A stretch of 26,555 bases of DNA from an uncultured Victivallales bacterium (GCA_903834675.1 CAILKC010000104.1:1-26555), one strand, 5' to 3'. Counted from the stretch's first letter, positions 15,728-22,880 are shown. A program made the numbers and translations. The notes: a model not told the origin generated them from the sequence alone.

Positions 15728-16630
15728 TCACAGGGCCTTGCCGGTCAGGGCTTGGTAGGCATCCAGGTACTTGCGCCGGGTCTTCTCCACGACGTCAGCC
15801 GGCAACACCGGCGTCGGCGGTTGGTGGTTGAAACCGATGGCGTCGAGGTAGTCCCGCACAAATTGCTTGTCCAGGCTGGGCGGATTGCTGCCGGTGGCAT
15901 AGGATTCGGCCGGCCAGAAACGGCTGGAGTCCGGGGTGAGAACCTCGTCGATGAGGATCATCCGGCCGTTCGGGTCCAGGCCGAACTCGAACTTGGTGTC
16001 GGCGATGATGATACCACGGGTCGCGGCGCAGTCGCGGGCCTCGGAATAGAGCCGCAAGGTGTTGCCGCGCAAGGCTGCCGCGGTACGCGGATCGGTCATG
16101 CGAATGACTTCCTCGTAGGTGATGTTCTCGTCATGCTCGCCCTGCTCGGCTTTGTAGGACGGGGTGAAGATGGCCTCGTCGAGCTTGTCGGCCTGAACGT
16201 AGCCGGGGCGCAGCGGCATGCCGCAGACCATGCCGTTCTTCTGGTATTCCTTCCAGCCGGAGCCTACCAGGTAGCCGCGGGCGATGCACTCCACCGCGAG
16301 GGTGCGCGCTTTCTGCACCAGCATCGAGCGGCCGACCAGGTCAGCAGCTACGCCCTGGGCCGCGGAAGGGTAGTCGCGCACGTCCATGCTGATGACGTGA
16401 TTGGGCATCCAGGTGAAGAGCTCAAACCAGAACCGCGAAATCCCGGTCAACACGCGCCCCTTGTCTGGAATCCCGTTGGGCATGACGCAATCGAAGGCAC
16501 TGATACGGTCGGTGGCGACCAACAGCAGCGCCTCGCCCAGGTCGTAGATGTCACGAACTTTGCCGCGCCGGGGCGGCGGCAGACCGGGGATGGAACTCTC
16601 GATGAGCGCGTGGTTCAGGTCGTACTTCAT
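15728..16630 (-). CDS. purC: Phosphoribosylaminoimidazole-succinocarboxamide synthase (SAICAR synthetase)
   Basis: A 300-residue SAICAR synthetase, which joins CAIR and aspartate with ATP in purine biosynthesis. [12 protein letters not shown] (21-32) and TDRISAFD (40-47) are the nucleotide-binding signatures. DTKFEFG and [13 protein letters not shown] are the conserved later motifs. The length matches the longer (about 295-305) bacterial/yeast form, not the 237-residue E. coli form. The frame is open upstream to 17320, but that part is antisense to lipA; the ATG at 16630 has AAGGAG ten bases upstream and the family N-terminus. The gene is divergent from lipA over a 139-base gap and heads a run of minus-strand genes. 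Confidence 0.97.
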   Translation of the reverse strand: MKYDLNHALIESSIPGLPPPRRGKVRDIYDLGEALLLVATDRISAFDCVMPNGIPDKGRVLTGISRFWFELFTWMPNHVISMDVRDYPSAAQGVAADLVGRSMLVQKARTLAVECIARGYLVGSGWKEYQKNGMVCGMPLRPGYVQADKLDEAIFTPSYKAEQGEHDENITYEEVIRMTDPRTAAALRGNTLRLYSEARDCAATRGIIIADTKFEFGLDPNGRMILIDEVLTPDSSRFWPAESYATGSNPPSLDKQFVRDYLDAIGFNHQPPTPVLPADVVEKTRRKYLDAYQALTGKAL

Positions 16631-16769
16631 GGCCGCTCGCTCCTTGCCTGGTGAATGGAATCCATAAGTTAGCCTAACCCCACCTCGCTGCAATCTCACG
16701 TATCGCTTTCTGGCTGGAGGTGCGCGGCCTCTGGTTTTCGGCGCGGGCGCGCCTAGAGTACGATTGGCC

Positions 16770-17678
16770 ATGGAAGACCACCCACACAGCGCCGAAGCTC
16801 GGCCTCCGACCCGCTTGCCGCCTTGGCTGCGGCGGCGCTTTGATGGCGGCCGGGCGCGCCAGGACGTCCGTCGGCTGCTCCGCGAACTGCGCCTGCACAC
16901 GGTCTGCGAGAGTGCCCGTTGCCCGAACCTGTGCGAGTGCTGGAAGCAGCAGGCGGCGACTTTCATGCTCCTCGGTGACGTTTGCACTCGGAATTGTCGT
17001 TTCTGTGCGGTTACACATGGCACTCCTGCGCCGCCCGTGCCGGACGAGGCGGAGCGGGTGGTGGAAGCGGTACGGCGGTTGGGGCTGCGCTTTGCGGTGC
17101 TGACCTGCGTGACCCGCGATGATCTGGCGGACGGCGGGGCCGGCCATATCGCCGCCGTCGTGCGGGCCCTGCGTAGCGGCTGCTCCGAGATCGGCGTGGA
17201 AGTCCTGGTTTCCGACTTCGGCGGTCGCCTCGAGAGCGTCGATACGGTGCTGGCTGCTGCCCCCGATGTCTTCAACCACAATCTCGAGACCACGGCCGCG
17301 CTGACGCCCCAGGTCCGCAACCTTGCCGACTATCAGCGCAGCCTGGCGGTGCTGGCCCACGCGACTGCCACGGCCAGCCGCCGGGGTGGCCGACCCCGCA
17401 TCAAGTCCGGGCTGATGCTGGGCTTGGGGGAGGACGCGGCGGACCTGCGGGCGACTTTGGGGGATCTGCGCCGTAGCGGGGTGACGATCCTGACCCTCGG
17501 ACAGTATCTGCCGCCCTCCGACAGGCATTGGCCATTGGCCCGCTACGTGACGCCGGAGGAGTTCAAGGAGTGGGAGCACATCGCTGGGACGGAATTTGGC
17601 TTTGAACGGGTGGTCAGCGGCCCGCTGGTACGCAGTTCCTACCTCGCCGAACAGGCCGCCGGCTCTCAGAAGGCGTGA
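16770..17678 (+). CDS. lipA: Lipoyl synthase
   Basis: A 302-residue radical SAM enzyme that inserts two sulfurs into octanoyl groups on lipoyl domains. The auxiliary cluster motif CX4CX5C is Cys46, Cys51 and Cys57 (CESARCPNLCEC, with an extra Cys55), and the radical SAM motif CX3CX2C is Cys72, Cys76 and Cys79. The C-terminal VRSSYLAE supplies the conserved Ser that ligates the auxiliary cluster. The ATG at 16770 is preferred over an in-frame TTG at 16764. Neither has a convincing Shine-Dalgarno, and a TAGAGT hexamer ends only 10 bases upstream, so a very short leader is possible. No lipB or other lipoate gene is nearby. Confidence 0.97.
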   Translation: MEDHPHSAEARPPTRLPPWLRRRFDGGRARQDVRRLLRELRLHTVCESARCPNLCECWKQQAATFMLLGDVCTRNCRFCAVTHGTPAPPVPDEAERVVEAVRRLGLRFAVLTCVTRDDLADGGAGHIAAVVRALRSGCSEIGVEVLVSDFGGRLESVDTVLAAAPDVFNHNLETTAALTPQVRNLADYQRSLAVLAHATATASRRGGRPRIKSGLMLGLGEDAADLRATLGDLRRSGVTILTLGQYLPPSDRHWPLARYVTPEEFKEWEHIAGTEFGFERVVSGPLVRSSYLAEQAAGSQKA

Positions 17679-17712
17679 AAGAATGCGGGTCGAGGGTCGA
17701 GGGCGCTTTCTT
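17679..17712. terminator. Possible bidirectional hairpin between lipA and the URO-D-like gene
   Basis: AAGAATGCG (17679-17687) pairs with CGCTTTCTT (17704-17712) at eight of nine positions. The loop consists of the tandem GGGTCGA heptamers. It overlaps the lipA stop and lies just before the convergent URO-D-like stop at 17722. No long T run, so moderate to low support. Confidence 0.35.
17687..17703 (+). repeat. Tandem GGGTCGA heptamers
   Basis: Two and a half head-to-tail copies of GGGTCGA in the 43-base gap between two convergent genes. The unit resembles the GGGTTCA unit at 2857-2877 (five of seven positions in register, both starting GGGT and ending A). Seen directly in the sequence; significance uncertain. 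Confidence 0.75.
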
Positions 17713-17721
17713 CGCAGCTGC

Positions 17722-18879
17722 TCATGGGCGCCAGGACTGCGCCGCCTCGATCATCGCCCAGAGGTTCTCCTCCGGGGTCTCCTTGCCGACCTGGTCACCA
17801 GTTCCCACAATGACTCGAGGACTACCCGCGAAAGCCTGCAAGATCTCGGCCACTTCCCGGCGGGCGTCGGTGGGCCCGCCGCGGATTAGCGTCTCGACCG
17901 TATGCACGTTGCCGTTCATCGTGGTGCGGCCGCTCAGGGCCGAGGCCACCTGCCGCAGCCCGGCGGCTCCGTCAACGTCGCCGCCCGGCGCTCGCTCGAA
18001 CGGGCAGACACAGTCGATGCCGAGCTCCGCAAAGTCGGCCACCGTCTCGAGGCAGCGTCCGTGGAAGTGGACATGGAGCAGGCGCCCGTGACGGTGTACT
18101 TCCTCGGCGACGGCCCGGATGACCGGTTTGTCCCACTGCCGCCACAGGGTTGGCCCCAGCAGCGAGTTGCAGCTCCAACTGCAGCCGATGCAGAAACTCT
18201 CCAAGGGCGTGCGTTCACACAGCACCCGCGCTAGCCGCACCAGGCGGTCGATGTAGCGCGCCTGGATTGCCTCCAGCCGGGGCCGCAATTCGGGTTCGTA
18301 CAGGTCCATAATGCCGGCCTCGAATCCGCCACCACGGGCGCCGGCCCAGAAATCGAAGAAGGGGACCCCCAGCCAAGCCTCGAGCAGGTAGGTCTCGCCG
18401 ACCTCCTCCCAGGCCTTGATCAGCGCGGCGACATTCGTATCCTCGGGCTCACCGCCAAAGGCGAGGCATTCCCAGGCAGGCAGATCGCGGGCGAGGTCCT
18501 TGAGGGGCCTTTCCGTACTCCAGCTCGGCTCGTCACGACTGAAGCGCGCCGCGCTGGTCAGGTCGCCCCGCGGGGTCCGCAGAGCAGTGCGGATCTCGAG
18601 GGTGTCGGCGTCCACCCAGTGTTCGCTGGACCGGGCGCTGACCTGCGGGTTCGGCGGCCCGGCAAAGGCCACGCCCCAGCCTTCGCAACCGAAATGGGAA
18701 AAAGCGTGTTTGAGGGCCGCGTGGAAAGGGACCTCGCGCTGGAAGCGGATCATGTCCACCCCCAGCATTCTGGCCGGATAGTAGTACCACAGCTCCGGCG
18801 CCACCGGCGGGCGGTCTACCGGCAGGCCGCGATACGCCCGTAGCAGGCGCTGCTTGGGGGTCAAGAGCGGCATTGGCAT
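17722..18879 (-). CDS. Uroporphyrinogen decarboxylase/MtaA-fold protein with altered metal site
   Basis: A 385-residue TIM-barrel protein of the URO-D/methylcobamide methyltransferase superfamily (COG0407). Supporting segments are TPKQRLLRAYRGLPVDRPP at the N-terminus, FFDFWAG in the middle, GRLLHVHFHG, GNVHTVETLIRGGP and TPEENLWAMIEA at the end. In MtaA-type enzymes zinc is bound by HxCG and a later Cys in a GC-x-TPxEN context; here these read HFHG (271-274) and GTGDQVGKETPEEN, so both Cys are missing. Haem synthesis is unlikely because the URO-D N-terminal RPP-W-RQAGR signature is absent. The ATG at 18879 has only a weak GGGA upstream, and a second ATG is two codons in. No corrinoid protein or methyltransferase is adjacent, so substrate and role are unknown. 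Divergent from the isomerase-like gene. Confidence 0.82.
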   Translation of the reverse strand: MPMPLLTPKQRLLRAYRGLPVDRPPVAPELWYYYPARMLGVDMIRFQREVPFHAALKHAFSHFGCEGWGVAFAGPPNPQVSARSSEHWVDADTLEIRTALRTPRGDLTSAARFSRDEPSWSTERPLKDLARDLPAWECLAFGGEPEDTNVAALIKAWEEVGETYLLEAWLGVPFFDFWAGARGGGFEAGIMDLYEPELRPRLEAIQARYIDRLVRLARVLCERTPLESFCIGCSWSCNSLLGPTLWRQWDKPVIRAVAEEVHRHGRLLHVHFHGRCLETVADFAELGIDCVCPFERAPGGDVDGAAGLRQVASALSGRTTMNGNVHTVETLIRGGPTDARREVAEILQAFAGSPRVIVGTGDQVGKETPEENLWAMIEAAQSWRP

Positions 18880-19130
18880 GAAGGTGTTCCCGAGAACGAC
18901 GGCCCGGCGGGTACCTTCCGCCGACAGCGTCCAACTTCCTGAACGACACTACCCCACGGCAGGCTGCTGAGAGTGCCCGGTGCAGCCCTCGATGCCAGCG
19001 TTGCCGTAGCGGAGGCCGCGCTTGACTATTGCGGCCCACGGATCATGGTTTGCCCAAATCTTCCCCCGCACCATCTGCCTGCAGGTGAGAGCGGAGATGC
19101 CAGATCCCATGTCGATCCAGGAGACGGCCC

Positions 19131-19985
19131 ATGGACCTTGACCGCATCTCGGCGTGCAGTTACGCGGTGCGTGAGAAAGACGCAGAGTACACCTTCAAAC
19201 TTATCACCACCGCTGGTTTCAGCAAGATCGACCTCTGGGGCGGCCCGCCGAACTACTCCAATAACCCCGCCGAATGCGACCTCCTGGCCCTGAAGGAGAA
19301 AGCGGCGCGCTATCGCGCCACCATCGCCAACCTCGGGACGTACGCCGGTCGCCGCCTACTGGAGGATGGCGAAAACGCGGAATGGACCGAGATGACCCGC
19401 GCCATCGACAACGCGGTGACCCTGGGCTCCAGCTCGATCCGCGTCTGCCCCGGCCGTGGCGAGGACGTCGGCATGATTCCTAGCCTCATTCCCTTCTTCC
19501 GCCGCGCGGCGGAGTACGCGGCGGCTAGGGGCGTCTATCTTGGCATGGAAAACCACATGGGCAGCATCGCCGCCAACCCCGACGCCGTGATGACGCTGGT
19601 CCGCGCTGTCGGCTCGCGGCACTTCGGCATCCTGTTTGAGCCCGCCAATCTGGTCCACTGCGGCGTCGACTACTACTCCGCCTACGCCACCTTTAAAGGC
19701 TGGATCGTACACGTGCATGTGAAGGACTGCCACCTGAACGCAGGACAGTACGAGCGCTGCATGCTGGGCGAGGGCATGATTGATTACGCCTGGCTTGTGG
19801 GTACCCTTGAGGCCGACGGCTACCGGGGCGACTATGCGCTCGAATACGAGATCGAGAAAGTGGTCCCGATCGAGACCGGCCTACCCCGCTGGCTGCAGTA
19901 CTTCCGGACGCTCAAACTGTCAACTAAGCCAGCGACTCGGCAACCGCACCCCATCCCGGCAGCGAAGCCGAAACCCACCCACTAG
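19131..19985 (+). CDS. Sugar phosphate isomerase/epimerase-like TIM barrel (AP endonuclease 2 family)
   Basis: A 284-residue xylose-isomerase-like barrel protein. Metal-site residues typical of the fold are visible: Glu140 in LGMENHMG, Glu170 in LFEPANLVHCG (an Asp in many relatives), the His194/His196 strand in WIVHVHVKDC, and Glu238 in YALEYEIE. Such proteins isomerise or epimerise keto-sugars, inosose or hydroxypyruvate and often sit beside Gfo/Idh/MocA enzymes; here the nearest is 6 kb away. The last 23 residues are Pro/Lys-rich and probably disordered. The ATG at 19131 follows AGGAG. It is divergent from the URO-D-like gene over 251 bases and converges with the HNH gene at a 16-base gap. 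Substrate unknown. Confidence 0.85.
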   Translation: MDLDRISACSYAVREKDAEYTFKLITTAGFSKIDLWGGPPNYSNNPAECDLLALKEKAARYRATIANLGTYAGRRLLEDGENAEWTEMTRAIDNAVTLGSSSIRVCPGRGEDVGMIPSLIPFFRRAAEYAAARGVYLGMENHMGSIAANPDAVMTLVRAVGSRHFGILFEPANLVHCGVDYYSAYATFKGWIVHVHVKDCHLNAGQYERCMLGEGMIDYAWLVGTLEADGYRGDYALEYEIEKVVPIETGLPRWLQYFRTLKLSTKPATRQPHPIPAAKPKPTH

Positions 19986-20001
19986 GGGGAAGGCGCTTGC
20001 C

Positions 20002-20331
20002 TCAGCTCGTGCCGGAATGGCCCGCCCCGCGCAGGCGCTCCATGTGCTCTTTCCACTCCACCGGTAGCAGGTACTTCTTCTGGCTGTTGCACGCCTTGCA
20101 ACAAGGCACCACGTTCGCCTTCGTGCTACGCCCCCCCCGGACGATGGGAACAATGTGCTCCATGGTCAGCGCCTGTGGCTGTACACGTTGACCGCAGTAG
20201 TGGCACTGGCCTCGCCCAAGTTGGTTCTTCCACCAGGAGGACTGGCGCAGGTCACGGGCACGCGCCTTCTCCCGCCTGACGTGTTCTGGGTCGGCCCCCT
20301 CGAAGTACTGCTCTTGCAGATCCGCCGCCAT
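20002..20331 (-). CDS. Small HNH endonuclease
   Basis: A 109-residue single-domain HNH nuclease. The zinc knuckle pair is Cys43-x-x-Cys46 (CHYCGQ) and Cys78-x-x-Cys81 (CKACN). His59 in MEHIVPIVRGG is the catalytic first His, and Asn73 in the KANVVPCC turn is the middle N. The N-terminal 40 residues are charged and helical. The open frame begins at 20559, but the upstream 76 residues are low-complexity Gly/Arg and the ATG at 20331 has GAGGG at eight bases, so the short form is chosen. Proteins of this kind are found as phage, McrA-like or intron-associated nucleases as well as solitary chromosomal genes; no partner methylase or phage gene is next to it, so its role is open. Confidence 0.85.
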   Translation of the reverse strand: MAADLQEQYFEGADPEHVRREKARARDLRQSSWWKNQLGRGQCHYCGQRVQPQALTMEHIVPIVRGGRSTKANVVPCCKACNSQKKYLLPVEWKEHMERLRGAGHSGTS

Positions 20332-20640
20332 GCCGTCGTCCCTCACCCGTGCAACCTCTGCTGGAAGGCCCACGGAGCCGCCGTTCCAGCCGCCCTGCGG
20401 TCCGCTACCGCAGACCCCCAGACGCCGCTGAAGACACCATAGCAACCCCCGCCGCCTGCCGCCATCTGGTCGTCCAGACACAATCCGCGGGCTGCCGCCG
20501 CACTTCCTCGCGTTGCCCCGCCCATGCCCGCGCCCCCAGCCAGGACCTGGTCGAGCCACCGTCCACGAAACCCGGGAACTCGCTCCACCATAGCCTCGTT
20601 GCAGTCGTCACTACCCCTGAAAAAAGAGGCTCGTCAACAT
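20332..20640. other. Intergenic region upstream of the HNH gene, no gene
   Basis: About 310 bases before the tRNA-Cys promoter. The only structure seen is a perfect stem-loop, CTGCGGT at 20395-20401 and ACCGCAG at 20407-20413 with a five-base loop, 64 bases upstream of the HNH start. No coding sequence is supported on either strand. Confidence 0.5.
20395..20413. promoter_or_regulatory. Perfect 7-bp inverted repeat upstream of the HNH gene
   Basis: CTGCGGT-CCGCT-ACCGCAG. It could be a repressor operator or a hairpin in the HNH leader. Directly visible; function inferred only from position. Confidence 0.35.
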
Positions 20641-20670
20641 TGGACATCCTCGGTTGTCCGGCAATATTAT
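20641..20670 (+). promoter_or_regulatory. Sigma-70-type promoter of tRNA-Cys
   Basis: The -35 box TGGACA (20641-20646) and the -10 box TATTAT (20665-20670) each match consensus at five of six bases with an 18-base spacer. The local sequence is AT-rich against a GC-rich background. Transcription would start near 20677, about nine bases before the mature tRNA 5' end. Confidence 0.6.
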
Positions 20671-20685
20671 AGACCTCACGTGAGT

Positions 20686-20760
20686 GGCGCGGTAGCCAAG
20701 TGGTAAGGCGAAGGTCTGCAAAACCTTTATCCACCGGTTCGAATCCGGTCCGCGCCTCCA
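20686..20760 (+). tRNA. tRNA-Cys (GCA)
   Basis: A 75-base cloverleaf. The acceptor stem GGCGCGG (20686-20692) pairs with CCGCGCC (20750-20756), followed by discriminator T and an encoded CCA. The anticodon stem AAGGT/ACCTT encloses the loop CT-GCA-AA with anticodon GCA at 20718-20720. The T arm is ACCGG-TTCGAAT-CCGGT. All stems are perfect. No strong terminator follows; a weak GGTCC/GGACC hairpin lies at 20778-20792, so transcription may run on into the downstream gene pair. Confidence 0.97.
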
Positions 20761-20913
20761 AGGGCCTTTCCGATAGGGGTCCAGCAAGGACCTTAGGTTC
20801 ACAGGTTTACGGTTGGTGGTCGCGCGCATTGAGGTCCCCTACCGAGACGCTCGTCACGAGGGGTAAAGCGGCGGTAATGGGTGCGGTTGCCCCAGTAGGT
20901 ATGTGTGGCAGGC

Positions 20914-21312
20914 ATGGCCAGGTTGAAAGCGACAATCGCGGAGTCCTCAGGGGAGCTTGAGGTCGTCGGCAAGAAGGTGCAAAAGCGCCTGGCCAAGGCG
21001 GCCGCCAAGGCCGCCAAGACGGCGGAGACGATCCAGTCCCGCTCCCCGGTCCAGGTTGTCGTGCCGCAGACCGATGACACCATGAGTCGCTGCGCCTTAC
21101 TCTGTCAGGAACAACGCTGGCGCGAAGCAGCGTTGCTCTGCCGCAGCATGAGCCAGAAAGCGCTCGAAGAAGGCAAACCAGAACTGGCCGCCAGTCTCCA
21201 GGGCGCCTTGCGCAAGATCGAGTATTCGCTGCGCCGACAGATGGCCGCGGCGTTTGTTGTGACCGTCCGCGAGTGGCTGAACAAGGAGTATCTCCTGGAT
21301 GTTGGTGAATGA
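20914..21312 (+). CDS. Unrecognised small basic helical protein (first gene of tRNA-flanked pair)
   Basis: A protein of 132 residues that I do not recognise. Residues about 15-40 are a Lys/Ala-rich helix (VGKKVQKRLAKAAAKAAK), reminiscent of nucleic-acid-binding tails. Residues about 55-110 look like two or three amphipathic helices (QRWREAALLCRSMSQKALEEGK), as in TPR-like bundles, and the end is a further helix. The start is uncertain: ATG at 20914 or GTG at 20905, and neither has a strong ribosome site. Its last 14 bases overlap the start of the coiled-coil gene, whose Shine-Dalgarno lies inside this gene, so the products probably work together. Base composition of the pair looks lower in GC than its neighbours by eye. 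No catalytic motif, signal peptide or membrane helix is seen. Confidence 0.7.
   Translation: MARLKATIAESSGELEVVGKKVQKRLAKAAAKAAKTAETIQSRSPVQVVVPQTDDTMSRCALLCQEQRWREAALLCRSMSQKALEEGKPELAASLQGALRKIEYSLRRQMAAAFVVTVREWLNKEYLLDVGE
21284..21298 (+). promoter_or_regulatory. Shine-Dalgarno hairpin controlling the coiled-coil gene
   Basis: The AAGGAG ribosome site of the 21299 gene is part of AGGAG-TAT-CTCCT (21284-21296), a perfect five-base inverted repeat with a three-base loop, two bases before the ATG. Folded RNA would hide the ribosome site until ribosomes finishing the upstream gene open it. The pairing is seen; the coupling is inferred. Confidence 0.5.
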
Positions 21313-22666
21313 AAGCAAACTCCAGGGCGTGAGCACCAAGGATCTCTTCAGCCGTATGCTGAGCGAGGTCCCTTGGGCGAGCCTTAAGACGTTTGTCCAG
21401 GCCAATGCGCAAGTGCTCAAATTGGCCACCATTGGCGGCCATCGACTCGACCCCAAACACCGGGACCGGATCGATAAGCTTGTTCTGCGCGAAGCGGAGA
21501 AGGTCGACTTCGCTCAGACCATGACTACCGGGGTCTTTGCGGTCTGGTATCCGGTCCACGAGGATCTCCACAAGAAAATCGAAGACTACTTCCATGGCGA
21601 CGACTACAAGCTGTATCGCCAGGAGAATGGTTTGACCGAGGACGACTACGTTCTGTCCGAGGCTAAGTTCGACGAGTTCTTCAGCATCGACCACCAGCAA
21701 GAGTGGCGTATCCTCCTCTGTTTCAGCCCCCTCAAGTTCTCCGACGCGCAGGCCGATAAAATACTGGACAACAGCCAGGGCAACAGCGGACTCCTCGCTC
21801 GCATCAAGGAACTCGAAGAAAAGGTGGCGAGTCTGGAGAAGCGGGACCAGCAACTGGTGGGCGAAGCGGAGCGCTTGCGCGAAAGCCAGCAACAAGCCCA
21901 GGCCGAGACGCAGGAATCCCGTAAGGGCCTGCGCCAGGGCCGCGCCGAGGTCGAAGCCTTGACCGTGCGACTCGATCGGGCGCAGGCAGAGAGCCGCAAA
22001 CTCAAGGAACAGCTCGATAGCACGCTCGCCGGACAAGAGGCGTACCAGAAAGACTTGCGCCAGAAGCTGGCATCTGAAACCATCCGCATGCAGAAAGATG
22101 TCGAGCGCCTGCAGAAAGACCTCGCGGCGTGGCAGTCAAAATACGAAGAACAGCGCCTGCAGAACAAGGAATTGGAAGCCGCGACGCAAGCGGCGCGGCG
22201 CGAGGCTAGCCACCACCAGGTCAACGCGGCCCAGTCCGCCGCTAGCGCCCTGCATCTGTCCAACTTTGCCGACCTTATCCTGCAGCGCATCGACTGGCCC
22301 AGGGTTGGGGCATCGATGAAGCTTACGCCGCGAATGCGCCTGCAGTTCAACAGCTTGATCCGCAAACTTAGCTACGAGAATGACCGTTCGTTGACCGTGG
22401 AAGGGACTCTTGCTGAATTCTGGGAATCGCTCCTGAATCCTGAGCGTGACCTGATCAAGAACATCGCCCAGAGCAACTCCCTGGAGGTCATGGGCGGTGA
22501 TATGCAGGGCTACTGGATGGGTCTTACCGATGCGTTCGGCGATGTCCAGATCAGCCTCGAAGCCCGTAGCGTTATCCTCAAGATGCTGCACGAGATCTTC
22601 TATCAGGTCATCGAAATGGAAGACCTCAAGGAAGCTGTCATCCCACAGCCCAAGGAAAAGCGCTGA
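21299..22666 (+). CDS. Unrecognised coiled-coil protein (second gene of tRNA-flanked pair)
   Basis: A 455-residue protein I cannot assign to a family. Three regions are visible. Residues 1-160 form a mixed globular domain with aromatic-rich segments such as FAVWYPVHEDLHKKIEDYF and EWRILLCFSPLKFSDAQ. Residues about 170-310 are a long heptad-rich coiled coil rich in Glu, Gln, Arg and Lys. Residues about 320-445 form a second, mainly helical domain beginning with LSNFADLILQRIDWPRVG and containing SLLNPERDLIKNIAQSN. No Walker A, nuclease, protease or membrane motif is seen, so it is not an SMC-type ATPase by sequence. The ATG at 21299 overlaps the previous gene by 14 bases and is preceded by AAGGAG. 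A structural, scaffolding or nucleoid role would fit, but is a guess. Confidence 0.8.
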   Translation: MLVNESKLQGVSTKDLFSRMLSEVPWASLKTFVQANAQVLKLATIGGHRLDPKHRDRIDKLVLREAEKVDFAQTMTTGVFAVWYPVHEDLHKKIEDYFHGDDYKLYRQENGLTEDDYVLSEAKFDEFFSIDHQQEWRILLCFSPLKFSDAQADKILDNSQGNSGLLARIKELEEKVASLEKRDQQLVGEAERLRESQQQAQAETQESRKGLRQGRAEVEALTVRLDRAQAESRKLKEQLDSTLAGQEAYQKDLRQKLASETIRMQKDVERLQKDLAAWQSKYEEQRLQNKELEAATQAARREASHHQVNAAQSAASALHLSNFADLILQRIDWPRVGASMKLTPRMRLQFNSLIRKLSYENDRSLTVEGTLAEFWESLLNPERDLIKNIAQSNSLEVMGGDMQGYWMGLTDAFGDVQISLEARSVILKMLHEIFYQVIEMEDLKEAVIPQPKEKR

Positions 22667-22749
22667 GCGCCATTCCGGCAGGGAGGTGAACTCCCAGGTG
22701 CTCCTTTACGGTAAAGTTACCGGTGTGTTGCGTTTCTGCTGGTGCAGGC

Positions 22750-22777
22750 TTGAAAGACACCCGACCGGCGGTACTGT
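22750..22777 (+). promoter_or_regulatory. Possible promoter of tRNA-Val
   Basis: TTGAAA (22750-22755) is a good -35 match; the best -10 at a 16-base spacing is TACTGT (22772-22777), a poor match. It would start transcription about 12 bases before the tRNA. Just upstream, CGGTAA-AG-TTACCG (22709-22722) is a perfect short palindrome, and GGGAG-GTGAA-CTCCC (22681-22695) is a small hairpin after the coiled-coil stop. Confidence 0.3.
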
Positions 22778-22796
22778 ACGCAGTGTTTGATTCCGA

Positions 22797-22873
22797 GGGC
22801 GATTAGCTCAGTTGGTTAGAGCGCTTGCTCGACACGCAAGAGGTCGCAGATTCGAGTTCTGCATCGCCCACCA
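22797..22873 (+). tRNA. tRNA-Val (GAC)
   Basis: A 77-base cloverleaf. The acceptor stem GGGCGAT (22797-22803) pairs with ATCGCCC (22863-22869), followed by discriminator A and an encoded CCA. The anticodon stem CTTGC/GCAAG encloses TC-GAC-AC, with GAC at 22831-22833. The T arm is GCAGA-TTCGAGT-TCTGC. All stems pair perfectly. It is followed by a rho-independent terminator. Confidence 0.97.
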
Positions 22874-22880
22874 GTTTTCG

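Noticed and set aside
14530..15831. Plus-strand open frame of 433 codons
   Set aside because: Antisense to pckG, which is unmistakable; no recognisable motif in the shadow product.
15446..16654. Plus-strand open frame of 402 codons
   Set aside because: Antisense to purC and the start of pckG, both certain.
16631..17320. N-terminal extension of purC by 230 codons
   Set aside because: The extension is antisense to lipA and lacks homology features; the ATG at 16630 has a ribosome site and the proper family N-terminus.
20332..20559. N-terminal extension of the HNH protein by 76 residues
   Set aside because: Low-complexity Gly/Arg sequence without a ribosome site; the ATG at 20331 has GAGGG at the right distance.
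20914..22666. Toxin-antitoxin or SMC-type system
   Set aside because: No toxin fold motif, no Walker A/B or hinge signature; the coiled coil alone is not sufficient evidence.
20686..22873. Integrated element with att-site duplications at the tRNA genes
   Set aside because: No second copy of either tRNA 3' end was found in the window, and no integrase or recombinase gene is present; only tRNA location and composition hint at transfer.
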